From Tannerellaceae bacterium (GTDB lineage Bacteria; Bacteroidota; Bacteroidia; Bacteroidales; Tannerellaceae), in assembly GCA_031255855.1 (NCBI GenBank), contig JAIRRS010000029.1:1-42827 (forward strand): DNA of 42,827 bases, given 5' to 3'. The position numbers and the translations under genes are program-made. Positions within the stretch are counted from its first letter, which is position 1. Each line of letters begins with the position of its first letter. Below the pieces are notes generated by a model that searched no databases, was not told where the DNA came from, and saw nothing but the letters and a program-made list of their open reading frames with translations. Of this stretch, positions 34,731-42,609 are shown in pieces.

Positions 34731-35912
34731 ATGGGACAATTGCTTGTATTCACAAACTTCGAATTAATACTGTTAAGTGTTATTTTCCTTTTGTTCGTTA
34801 TACAATTGTTGTATTATCAGATAAGTTATGCTCGTCCTTATAATTATAAGAAAATGAGGCGATCAGACAAGCATGCGATTGCTGAAAACAAATTGCCGGT
34901 ATCCGTTATTGTATATACAAAAAATGAATGTTATAATCTGGAGAAATACTTGCCTTCATTGTTGGAGCAAGATTACCCGTCCTACGAAGTGATTGTTATC
35001 AATGACGGTTCTACAGATGAAAGCGACGATGTGTTAAAGAGATTTGAAAACGTTCACAAGCATTTATACCATACGTTTATTCCCCAGGAATCAAAATATC
35101 TGAGTAGACGCAAGCTTTCATTAACGCTCGGTGTTAAGGCGGCAAAAAATGATATCCTTTTATTTACAGAAGCCAATTGCAAACCTTTAAGCAAGAACTG
35201 GATTACCACTATGGTAAGGAATTATACCGGTAAGACAGATATAGTGCTAGGCTTTTGTGCTTACAGGGAGAATAAAAGCTTTTTTCATAAGTTAATTTCT
35301 TTCGACAACCTGATGGTTGGTTTGCAGTACATAACTTCTGCGTTAAAGAAGCATCCGTTTAGCGGTAATGGACGGAATTTGTCTTACAAGAAAACCCTTT
35401 TCTTTGAACACAAGGGATACGGCAAATCGTTAAGCCTTCATGCCGGCGATGATGATTTGTTTGTAAATGAAACCGCAACTCCTCACAACACCTGTGTCGA
35501 ATATTCAAAAGATAGCATCATGGAGATGGCTACTATTGAGTGTTTTGCTATCTGGAAAGAGATGAAAGTATCCCGAGCAGCTACACAACATCATTACAAG
35601 GGAGGGCAACTGACATTTTTCCGGTTGGAAAAGCTGGTTTTCTTTCTGTTTTTATCGGTAGTGATAGGTTCTGTGTTTGCGGGGATTAATGCAAATCCGT
35701 TGACTCCGGTCATAGGCATTTTACTTTATATCCTTTTACTCATCATTAAAATGGGTATATTGAATAAATCGGCTCAAATGTTGCAACAAAAATTTTCTTT
35801 CGGTTTGTTTCCTATATTCGAGATTATCCAACCTTTAGTGAATGTCTATATTTTCATTTATCGGATTTTCCGGGGAAAGAAAGATTATACTTTTACTATC
35901 ACCTGCAAATAA
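34731..35912 (+). CDS. Membrane-anchored GT2 glycosyltransferase
   Basis: 393 residues with one N-terminal membrane helix (about 10-32), a cytosolic GT-A domain and about two to three C-terminal helices (from about residue 295). GT2 motifs are SVIVYTKNECYNLEKYLPSLL, VIVINDGSTDES (nucleotide-sugar site), TEANCKPLSKNW in place of a classical DxD, and HAGDDDLFVNE. The ATG at 34731 is used because the upstream ATG at 34650 lies within lysA. The product (polysaccharide or lipid-linked sugar) is unknown. It converges with the next gene, 9 bases apart. Confidence 0.85.
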   Translation: MGQLLVFTNFELILLSVIFLLFVIQLLYYQISYARPYNYKKMRRSDKHAIAENKLPVSVIVYTKNECYNLEKYLPSLLEQDYPSYEVIVINDGSTDESDDVLKRFENVHKHLYHTFIPQESKYLSRRKLSLTLGVKAAKNDILLFTEANCKPLSKNWITTMVRNYTGKTDIVLGFCAYRENKSFFHKLISFDNLMVGLQYITSALKKHPFSGNGRNLSYKKTLFFEHKGYGKSLSLHAGDDDLFVNETATPHNTCVEYSKDSIMEMATIECFAIWKEMKVSRAATQHHYKGGQLTFFRLEKLVFFLFLSVVIGSVFAGINANPLTPVIGILLYILLLIIKMGILNKSAQMLQQKFSFGLFPIFEIIQPLVNVYIFIYRIFRGKKDYTFTITCK

Positions 35913-35921
35913 TAAGAAGAC

Positions 35922-37169
35922 TTATTCAAAACGGATGCTCCTCGCCGGTTCTATTTTCGTAATCAGGTGAGACGGCCCCAGCATCATGAGCATAGAAGCA
36001 ACCAAGGTTCCTATATTTATCAAGATTAATGATTGTATGCTTAGGTCGACAGGTACAGCATCCAGATAATAGATTGCAGGATCTAAAGTGACAAATCGTG
36101 TATAATGTTGTACAAGGCAAAGGATAATACCGATGATGTTTCCCCACAACATCCCTTTCCCAATAAGGAAAAACGATACATATAGGAATATTTTCCGGAT
36201 GCCGACATTGTTTTGCCCTAATGCTTTAAGAATTCCGATCATGTTTGTCCGTTCCAGAATGATAATCAATAATCCTGATATCATGGTAAAACCGGCTACG
36301 GCAAGCATCAGGATGAGGATAACGATTACATTCATATCCAAGACTTCCAACCAATTAAATATCATCGGGTTCGAATCTTTAACAGACCGGACAAAGTAGG
36401 TATTACCTGTTCGGTCTTGTTTTTCAGCCATGTAAAAGAACAAGTCTTCTGCCGTATTGTCGAGTTGGGCATAATCATCAACCAGCAATTCTAACCCGCT
36501 CACCTGATCCTTGTCCCATCCATTCAGACGACGTACTTGCTTGATGTCGCAGATGACGAACAGCTTGTCGTAATCTACAAAACCTGTTTCATAGATACCT
36601 GTAATTGTAAATCTACGCGCTCGCACATCCTCCTGTACAAAGTAAGAAAGGAATGTATCTCCTACTTTTAATCTCAACAAATTCGATAAATAATGGGAAA
36701 TGATGACATTTGTTGAGGTTTTATCCGGACTAATCGCAAATAGTTCACCTTCCTTTAAATTTTCACGGAAAAAAGTCCAATCGAAATGCTCATCAATCCC
36801 TTTTAAAATAATCCCCTGAAAATCTGTATCTGTTTTTAAAATTCCGGGTTTAGTGGCATATTGTTCCACATGATGAATGCCGGGGTATTCATTTAATTCT
36901 TGCAACAAGGTGTCACTTACGGAAACGGGTGATGATTCGTATGAAATATTGCTGTCGAAGTTTGTGATTTGGATATGCGAACCAAATCCTATCACCTTGT
37001 TTCGTACTTCTTTTTTAAAACCGACAACAATAGCAACGGAAAGGATCATTACAGCCAACCCTAATGCAATTCCAATCATGGCAATACGAACAGCCGGAGG
37101 AGCAACCTGGCGGTCGCATTCCTTGCTAAAATGTATTTTCCTGGCTATAAATAATTCGAAGTTTCGCAT
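35922..37169 (-). CDS. LolC/LolE-like ABC permease
   Basis: 415 residues resembling the lipoprotein-releasing permease. The N-terminus FIARKIHFSKECDRQVAPPAVRIAMIGIALGLAVMILSVAIVVGFK carries the first membrane helix. A large periplasmic region follows (about 50-265), then three C-terminal helices with ERTNMIGILKALGQNNVGIRKIF between the first two. It ends EPARSIRFE, the usual FtsX/LolE end. It would hand lipoproteins from the inner membrane to the outer-membrane route. No lolD is adjacent. It is 9 bases after the aminotransferase gene. Confidence 0.87.
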   Translation of the reverse strand: MRNFELFIARKIHFSKECDRQVAPPAVRIAMIGIALGLAVMILSVAIVVGFKKEVRNKVIGFGSHIQITNFDSNISYESSPVSVSDTLLQELNEYPGIHHVEQYATKPGILKTDTDFQGIILKGIDEHFDWTFFRENLKEGELFAISPDKTSTNVIISHYLSNLLRLKVGDTFLSYFVQEDVRARRFTITGIYETGFVDYDKLFVICDIKQVRRLNGWDKDQVSGLELLVDDYAQLDNTAEDLFFYMAEKQDRTGNTYFVRSVKDSNPMIFNWLEVLDMNVIVILILMLAVAGFTMISGLLIIILERTNMIGILKALGQNNVGIRKIFLYVSFFLIGKGMLWGNIIGIILCLVQHYTRFVTLDPAIYYLDAVPVDLSIQSLILINIGTLVASMLMMLGPSHLITKIEPARSIRFE

Positions 37170-37178
37170 AAATGAGGA

Positions 37179-38378
37179 TTATTGTATCCGACCCGGATAT
37201 GATTCGAGCGCCTTTTCAAGTACAACCAATGCGTTGCCTAAATCTTCTTTATTAAGAACATAAGCAATCCGCACTTCATTTTGTCCGAAAGCCGGATTGG
37301 TATAGAAACCCGAAGCTGGAGCCATCATAACAGTTTGCCCTTCGTAATCAAACTCGTTTAAGCACCAGGCGCAAAATTTGTCGGCATTATCGACTGGCAA
37401 TTTCGCTACGGTATAAAATGCTCCCATTGGAAGCGGGGAATAACATCCCGGAATACGGTTTAATCCTTCAATAAGGAAATTCCGCCGTTCAATGTATTCG
37501 TTATACACATCTTCCATATATGAGATTGGGGTATCGAGTGATGCTTCGGCAATAATCTGTCCGATTAAGGGAGGGCTTAGGCGTGCCTGACACCATTTCA
37601 TGATATTTTCGCGGACGGGTCTGTTCTTAGTGATAATAGCGCCGATACGGATACCACATTCGCTATATCGTTTGGATACGGAATCGACTAAAACGACATT
37701 GTTCTCAATCCCTTTCAGGTGAAATGATGATATATAGGGAACATCCGTATAGCAAAACTCACGGTATACCTCGTCTGAAAAAAGGAACAAGTTGTATTTC
37801 TTTACAATATCACGAATTTGGTTCATCTCCTCCTGCGTATAAAGGTAGCCGGTAGGATTATTCGGATTACATATCAGGATGGCTTTTGTCTTGGATGTAA
37901 TCAAGGCTTCAAACTTGTCGATGGAGGGAAGGGCAAATCCATCTTCTATATGAGACGGGATTGTCTTAATAATTGCTCCGCATGAGATGGCAAAAGCCAT
38001 ATAATTGGCATAAGCGGGTTCGGGAATAATTATTTCATCACCCGGGTCGAGGCAGGCCATAAAAGAGAAAAGGACAGCTTCCGACCCACCGGTAGTAATA
38101 ATAATGTCATTAACGTCTACAAGGATATTAAATTTAGCATAATAGCCAACCAGTTTTTGGCGAAAACTAAGGATGCCTTCACTGGGTGAATATTCCAACA
38201 CTTTGCGGTCGACATGCTTCAATGCTTCCATCGCGACTTCAGGGGTAGGCAAATCGGGCTGCCCGATATTCAGGTGATAGACTTTAATACCTTTTGCTTT
38301 AGCCTTATTGGCAAGCGGAACAAGCTTGCGGATGGGAGAAGCCGGCATATTGACTCCCCGTTGTGAAATAGTGGGCAT
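37179..38378 (-). CDS. Class I/II PLP-dependent aminotransferase
   Basis: 399 residues with the fold type I aminotransferase features: NPNNPTG (171-177), SDEVY with D202 near the PLP nitrogen, and K236 in VDSVSKRYSECGIRIGA, where the cofactor lysine precedes the conserved arginine. A substrate-carboxylate arginine is probable in NEVRIAYVLN near the C-terminus. AspC-like specificity is plausible, but an aromatic or LL-DAP-type donor cannot be excluded. It is upstream of the LolE-like gene and probably co-transcribed with it. Confidence 0.88.
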   Translation of the reverse strand: MPTISQRGVNMPASPIRKLVPLANKAKAKGIKVYHLNIGQPDLPTPEVAMEALKHVDRKVLEYSPSEGILSFRQKLVGYYAKFNILVDVNDIIITTGGSEAVLFSFMACLDPGDEIIIPEPAYANYMAFAISCGAIIKTIPSHIEDGFALPSIDKFEALITSKTKAILICNPNNPTGYLYTQEEMNQIRDIVKKYNLFLFSDEVYREFCYTDVPYISSFHLKGIENNVVLVDSVSKRYSECGIRIGAIITKNRPVRENIMKWCQARLSPPLIGQIIAEASLDTPISYMEDVYNEYIERRNFLIEGLNRIPGCYSPLPMGAFYTVAKLPVDNADKFCAWCLNEFDYEGQTVMMAPASGFYTNPAFGQNEVRIAYVLNKEDLGNALVVLEKALESYPGRIQ

Positions 38379-38404
38379 TTTGTATCAATTAGTAATTAAA
38401 AGCG

Positions 38405-38412
38405 CAAATATA
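38405..38412 (-). promoter_or_regulatory. -7 box for the aminotransferase-lolE pair
   Basis: TATATTTG on the minus strand fits TAnnTTTG, 26 bases upstream of the aminotransferase start. No matching -33 element was seen. Confidence 0.4.
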
Positions 38413-38457
38413 GCGATAAACGGTGAATGATTAATCGTTTACCGTTAACCATTATGT

Positions 38458-39357
38458 TCAGATTCCGGGGGGGGGCGAGTCTTTACTCGCGTGCATAGTA
38501 GAGACGAAAGCGCTCGGATCTATGGCTTTTATCTCGTTTTTCAACCGTGGAAGGTCTTTACGTTCGGCAATTGTAAATATGATTTCTTTTTCTTTTCCTT
38601 CGTACATGCCTCTTCCGTGCAGGAATGTTCCCCGCATACCCATTTTATTTACTATAAGTTCTTTAATTTCCTGTGTTTTTTTTGATACAACAAATACGGC
38701 CCGGTTTGGATTCTCCGTTTGGAACATTTCTACTACTTTCCCGTATACAAAAATGGTGAACCATGAATATAGCGGAACAGCCCAATCCTGGAAGACAAGC
38801 AAACCTAATAATACAACCATCGAATCGAGTACGATAAGGACATTGCTTACTTTTATATTCGTATTTTTAGCAATAACACGGGCCAATACATCCGTTCCCG
38901 CACTGGTACTTTGTGCTCTGAATACGCAGGTCACACCTAATCCCAAGATTGCTCCACCATAAAAGCAGGCGATAAACCGGTCGTTTTCCACCAAAGGGGT
39001 ATCTCCTAATATATAAGATAATGTGTCGGTGAAAATAGAAATCAATAAAAAGGTAACGATTGTCTTAGGACCGGAAGACAGACCCAGTTTCTTCATTGCC
39101 AATATAAGCAATGGTATATTGAAGCATAGGGCTGTAGCCCCCATCGGTAAACCTTCCGGGAAAAAAGAAAAAATACCTCTCGTAACATAATGAATGACGA
39201 TAGAAATACCGTAAACGCCCCCCGGGACAATTTTAAATGGAGCAAGGAATACGACGTAACTTAAAGCTTGTAAAAAAGAGCCGACGACAATTAAAGAGTA
39301 ATCTCCTGCATTTTGTTTCAGCGTGGCTTTGGCCGGAAGCCATTGTGTTAATGTCAT
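38458..39357 (-). CDS. YitT family membrane protein (YitT + DUF2179)
   Basis: 299 residues with five to six N-terminal membrane segments (YitT_membrane; AAPFKIVPGGVYGISIV-like region at about 38-55, FRAQSTSAGTDVLARVIAKNTN near 170) and a C-terminal DUF2179 domain (FVVSKKTQEIKELIVNKMGMRGTFLHGRGMYEGKEKEIIFT), which resembles a small ligand-binding domain. The function is unknown. The last codons contain a run of nine C's, so the final residues after TMHA may vary if the tract slips. Confidence 0.87.
   Translation of the reverse strand: MTLTQWLPAKATLKQNAGDYSLIVVGSFLQALSYVVFLAPFKIVPGGVYGISIVIHYVTRGIFSFFPEGLPMGATALCFNIPLLILAMKKLGLSSGPKTIVTFLLISIFTDTLSYILGDTPLVENDRFIACFYGGAILGLGVTCVFRAQSTSAGTDVLARVIAKNTNIKVSNVLIVLDSMVVLLGLLVFQDWAVPLYSWFTIFVYGKVVEMFQTENPNRAVFVVSKKTQEIKELIVNKMGMRGTFLHGRGMYEGKEKEIIFTIAERKDLPRLKNEIKAIDPSAFVSTMHASKDSPPPGI
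38467..38475 (-). repeat. Nine-base C tract at the 3' end of the YitT gene
   Basis: Nine G's on the plus strand (C's in the gene) encode Pro-Pro-Pro four codons before the stop. The last G also begins a 6-bp hairpin, GCGAGT-CTTT-ACTCGC (38475-38490). Confidence 0.8.
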
Positions 39358-39389
39358 GACGTATATTATAATATGTTATAAACAGGTAA

Positions 39390-39397
39390 CAAAGTTA
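39390..39397 (-). promoter_or_regulatory. -7 box for the YitT gene
   Basis: TAACTTTG on the minus strand fits TAnnTTTG, 32 bases upstream of the start codon. No matching -33 element was seen. Confidence 0.4.
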
Positions 39398-39527
39398 GAT
39401 AAAAAAAGAAAAGACTACATAAAAATCATATAATCTCTTCTCTAATTATTCATAAACATATTTCTTACTTCCGCTTAAACCTGCGTTTTCAAAATTGTCC
39501 GGCTTGATTGTGCCGGGAAATGCATGG

Positions 39528-39559
39528 TTTGGTTCACGCGGCAGATAATTGTACATTTG
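39528..39559 (+). promoter_or_regulatory. Promoter of queF
   Basis: TTTG at 39528-39531, a 20-base spacer and TACATTTG at 39552-39559 match the Bacteroidota promoter closely, 39 bases before queF. The short 5' leader has no recognisable preQ1 riboswitch. Confidence 0.7.
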
Positions 39560-39598
39560 TACCGCGTGCTTGATTAATCACGTTGACAACGAGAAAAA

Positions 39599-40060
39599 AT
39601 GAAAGAATATATGGAAAACAAATTACATTTATTAGGAAACAAAACGGTTTATAAAAATGAATACGCGCCTGAGGTATTGGAGGCATTTGTGAATAAGCAT
39701 CCCGATAATGATTACTGGGTACGGTTTAATTGTCCCGAATTCACGAGCTTATGCCCAATTACCGGACAACCAGACTTTGCCACTATCCATATTGATTACA
39801 TACCGCACATTAAAATGGTTGAAAGTAAGAGCTTAAAGCTATATTTGTTTAGTTTTCGCAATCATGGTGCGTTTCATGAAGACTGTGTAAATATTATCAT
39901 GAAAGATTTAATCGTTCTCATGGAACCCAAATATATCGAGGTGACCGGTATTTTCACACCACGCGGAGGTATCAGTATTTATCCCTATTGTAATTATGGA
40001 AAGCCGGGCACAAAATATGAAAAAATGGCAGAACAACGGCTTTTTAGCCACAATAACTGA
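39599..40060 (+). CDS. queF: NADPH-dependent 7-cyano-7-deazaguanine reductase
   Basis: Reduces preQ0 to preQ1 in queuosine tRNA modification. The 153-residue short-type QueF has the catalytic C52 and D59 in [17 protein letters not shown], the [21 protein letters not shown] motif (75-90) and the C-terminal GKPGTKYEK. Residue 5 (MENKLH) may be the true start. It is monocistronic with its own promoter. The other queuosine genes are not in this window. Confidence 0.96.
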   Translation: MKEYMENKLHLLGNKTVYKNEYAPEVLEAFVNKHPDNDYWVRFNCPEFTSLCPITGQPDFATIHIDYIPHIKMVESKSLKLYLFSFRNHGAFHEDCVNIIMKDLIVLMEPKYIEVTGIFTPRGGISIYPYCNYGKPGTKYEKMAEQRLFSHNN

Positions 40061-40071
40061 TTTTTTTTCCT

Positions 40072-40079
40072 TATGTTTG
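40072..40079 (+). promoter_or_regulatory. -7 box for the DUF1080 gene
   Basis: TATGTTTG fits TAnnTTTG, 43 bases before the start codon. No clear -33 TTTG. Confidence 0.4.
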
Positions 40080-40122
40080 CATACAATAAATAATAATATA
40101 ACCTAAAATGTTTTTTTAGACC

Positions 40123-40923
40123 ATGAACAAGAAAAATCTATTCAAAAATGTACTGCTTGCAGCATTGGCCAGTACTATCTGTGTAAGTGCAAGCGCACAA
40201 GAAAAAGAGTATCCGCAACCTGAACGGATGAGACCAGGCATGTCTGAATACTGGACTCCCCAGCCATCGATTGTAACTCCGGGTAGTTGCCAAGGCAACG
40301 AACTGATTTCACCTCCGTCTGACGCCATCATTTTATTTGACGGGAAAGACCTTTCCGCTTGGGAAAGTGCAAAGGAAGAAGGCGGGCCAGCCCGCTGGAC
40401 TGTACATGACGGCGTTTTCACTGTTGATAAAAAAACAGGCGATATCCAAACAAAACAAAAATTTGAAAATTTCCAGTTACATATTGAATGGCAAGTGCCC
40501 GAAAACATAACCGGAACAAGCCAAGGACGCGGCAACAGTGGCATATTCCTTCAGGGAAAATATGAAATACAAATTTTGGATTGTTACAACAATGAAACAT
40601 ACGTAAACGGACAAACCGGCAGTATATACAAACAAACTCCTCCATTGGTAAACGCTATGCGTAAACCAGGTGAATGGAACATCTATGATATTATCTATAC
40701 CGCTCCGGTATTTAAAGAAGACGGAACATACCGTTATTCGCCTACGGTGACAGTTATCCAAAATGGCATCGTCTTGCAAAACCATACAACGATATTGGGA
40801 ACAACAGAATATATCGGCTTCCCGAAAATTCAACCTCACGGAGCAGGCCCGCTCATCCTCCAAAGCCATGGAGACCCAAGCGAGCCTATCAGCTTCCGCA
40901 ACATTTGGATTAGGGAACTTTAA
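40123..40923 (+). CDS. Secreted DUF1080 (3-keto-disaccharide hydrolase-like) protein
   Basis: 266 residues with a signal peptide (1-25, ending ASAQ) and a DUF1080 concanavalin-like domain from about residue 68 (ILFDGKDLSAWESAKEEGG, WTVHDGVFTVDKKTGDI, GRGNSGIFLQGKYEIQILDCYNN, PISFRNIWIREL). DUF1080 proteins are periplasmic and include 3-keto-glycoside hydrolases and carbohydrate-binding proteins. There is no SusC/SusD pair or other carbohydrate gene nearby, so the substrate is open. An intrinsic terminator follows 22 bases after the stop. Confidence 0.88.
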   Translation: MNKKNLFKNVLLAALASTICVSASAQEKEYPQPERMRPGMSEYWTPQPSIVTPGSCQGNELISPPSDAIILFDGKDLSAWESAKEEGGPARWTVHDGVFTVDKKTGDIQTKQKFENFQLHIEWQVPENITGTSQGRGNSGIFLQGKYEIQILDCYNNETYVNGQTGSIYKQTPPLVNAMRKPGEWNIYDIIYTAPVFKEDGTYRYSPTVTVIQNGIVLQNHTTILGTTEYIGFPKIQPHGAGPLILQSHGDPSEPISFRNIWIREL

Positions 40924-40944
40924 AAATACGGTATTTCTTTTAAG

Positions 40945-40980
40945 AAGAGGATGCGTCAAAACCGGCTCATCCTCTTTTTT
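40945..40980 (+). terminator. Intrinsic terminator after the DUF1080 gene
   Basis: AAGAGGATG (40945-40953) pairs perfectly with CATCCTCTT (40968-40976) and runs into T's to 40980. The loop is 14 bases. Confidence 0.85.
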
Positions 40981-41094
40981 ATTGTCCCTGCGGTAAGAAT
41001 ATTCAATCTGAAATGTATACCATAAATGCTTCTATCGTTTCCGGCCGGGGATAAAAACCAAAAATCACCAACTTTATAATTGCTATTCATTTTA

Positions 41095-42234
41095 TCATTT
41101 AATGAGTTCAAAACTATGTTTTTCAAATTCTTTTCCATTAATTATTACAGCAACCTGGTGATGTCCGAGGTGAAACTTTCTTGTTGTTACCACACGAAAA
41201 GAGTGCTTTCGGGTAATTTGCGTTTTCGAATTTTCAACGTATTCTTTTTCACTGATTTTGTGAACTTTCTTTGTCAGCGTACCATTCGCTTTTTGATAAT
41301 AGATTCCATATTCAAGCCGTATTTTAGCTTTTTTATTACTATTATTCAATAGGTTGAAATTGAATACCAACGAATCTCCAATTTTAACTTTGGGAGTAGA
41401 AATTTGAAAATTCCCAATGCTGATATTTTCTACGCTCGAATTTAATCCAAACAACTCCATTACCTCCGGATTGCCTTGTTTTAAAAGTGTCCGACAGCCG
41501 TGTTTAACGATCCAGTCTACTTCTTCCGACTCTCCTTTCCATTTTTTTGCCAAATCAATCACCGTTTGGGGATTGTCTTTGGCAATATCATTCAAATTAT
41601 TGGCAACGCTCAATCGCACGAATCTTGCCGGATCGTTTTTCAGATTTTCCAGAATAGGGAGTATCGGTGTAGGATTTTCTTTCAAATTTGGCAAAGCCAT
41701 TGCCCAGGGAAGGCGCGGACGGCAACCTTCTGACGCAAGCCTCCGTACTCCCCAATGTTCATGCCTTGACCAGACTAACATTTGCTCCATCATCTCATTC
41801 GGATATTTTACAATAAAAGGATGAGTAGCAAATTCGCAACTTGCAAACTGTGTGATCCTTTCTATTGCTTTAACAGAGGTTTCGTAATCGTCTAACCCAT
41901 ATTGTTCTACATAATTATCCAAAACCATTCCATACGCTAACGTTAGACTAAACTTTGTATCGTCTATCTTTGAAAAATCAGGTTGTCTCTTTTCCACATG
42001 ATCCAATAGTTCAAGTATTTTGGCGATTGCCTCTCTGTAATCTGCCGGTAGAAACTTTTTCAGAACGGTTGTGATATGCCTGCTGCGTTGTTTAAGTTCT
42101 TTGTTATCCCATTCATCATTCATTATTTGGGACACAAATTCGCGAGCATCGAAATCGTTGATAACAAGTTTCAGGTCTTTCGTAAATCGATCGAAAAACT
42201 GCTCATTGTACATATTTTTAAAAGGTTCTGCCAT
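41095..42234 (-). CDS. alkC: AlkC-family DNA alkylation repair glycosylase with Ig-like C-terminus
   Basis: Removes alkylated bases (3-methyladenine/3-methylcytosine type in known AlkC) without base flipping. 379 residues of HEAT-like repeats start with MAEPFKNMYNEQFFDRF. Strongly conserved blocks are WDNKELKQRSRHIT, TQFASCEFATHPFIVKYP and HEHWGVRRLASEGCRPRLPWA, then ILENLKNDPARFVRLSVANN. From about residue 255 (SISTPKVKIGDSLVFNF-like strands) a beta-rich domain resembles the Ig-like domain of some AlkC proteins. Upstream in-frame start 42270 is rejected because 42234 gives the exact family N-terminus. It overlaps the preceding small ORF. Confidence 0.9.
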   Translation of the reverse strand: MAEPFKNMYNEQFFDRFTKDLKLVINDFDAREFVSQIMNDEWDNKELKQRSRHITTVLKKFLPADYREAIAKILELLDHVEKRQPDFSKIDDTKFSLTLAYGMVLDNYVEQYGLDDYETSVKAIERITQFASCEFATHPFIVKYPNEMMEQMLVWSRHEHWGVRRLASEGCRPRLPWAMALPNLKENPTPILPILENLKNDPARFVRLSVANNLNDIAKDNPQTVIDLAKKWKGESEEVDWIVKHGCRTLLKQGNPEVMELFGLNSSVENISIGNFQISTPKVKIGDSLVFNFNLLNNSNKKAKIRLEYGIYYQKANGTLTKKVHKISEKEYVENSKTQITRKHSFRVVTTRKFHLGHHQVAVIINGKEFEKHSFELIK

Positions 42235-42412
42235 CTCCCTGTAACCACCAAATAATATGGGGCAAATCAATGTTTACGATTATAATTGAAATAAAAAAAT
42301 AGAAAAAGAGTGTTGCTATTGTCGAATATCTCGGCAATTTCTGTACCACCATTGGAATAACAGCTACGATTGCCGTTACAAGTCCGATAACTACGGATAA
42401 TAATTTGTCCAT
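42218..42412 (-). CDS. Small two-helix membrane protein, probably truncated
   Basis: 64 residues: helix 1 at about 5-24 (SVVIGLVTAIVAVIPMVV), YSTIATLFFYFFISIIIVNI as helix 2, then PHIIWWLQGDGRTF. It resembles small membrane proteins in which an xxWLxG motif is followed by at least one more hydrophobic segment; here the ORF stops eight residues later, exactly where the alkC start region (GGGAGATGG) begins, with a 17-base overlap. It may be the 5' remnant of a longer gene now joined to alkC, or a real short protein coupled to alkC translation. Confidence 0.5.
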   Translation of the reverse strand: MDKLLSVVIGLVTAIVAVIPMVVQKLPRYSTIATLFFYFFISIIIVNIDLPHIIWWLQGDGRTF

Positions 42413-42532
42413 TAAGCGTTATTTTTTTGTTTGTAAAATTACACTTTAAATTGGGGAAACGTAGAATATTGACTTTTTGTTTTTTTCTTATCAACCTTGT
42501 CTGCTTCCGCCGGTGATTATGTTGTTGGAAAT
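42413..42532. other. Intergenic region upstream of the alkC pair
   Basis: AT-rich leader region of the small membrane protein and alkC (minus strand). No TAnnTTTG box was found on the minus strand at a useful distance. Confidence 0.3.
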
Positions 42533-42609
42533 TCATCTGAATGTTTTTTCGGTTTCATTGGGATGATCACAAACAATCATTTGGATGTTCGTCCAAAATC
42601 ATTGGGATG
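42533..42609. repeat. Four 22-bp-phased TCAT-N4-ATG dyads (copy 2)
   Basis: TCATCTGAATG, TCATTGGGATG, TCATTTGGATG and TCATTGGGATG start at 42533, 42555, 42577 and 42599, again exactly 22 bases apart. The element aligns with 28483-28559 in the same orientation; similarity extends about 10 bases to the left (TGGAAATTCATCTG). Confidence 0.85.

Noticed and set aside
39560..39598. preQ1 riboswitch before queF
   Set aside because: The 5' leader is short and shows no C-rich loop and A-rich tail able to form the preQ1 pseudoknot.
40956..41138. 60-codon minus-strand ORF overlapping the alkC 3' end
   Set aside because: It overlaps alkC in another frame and runs into the terminator region without any recognisable feature.
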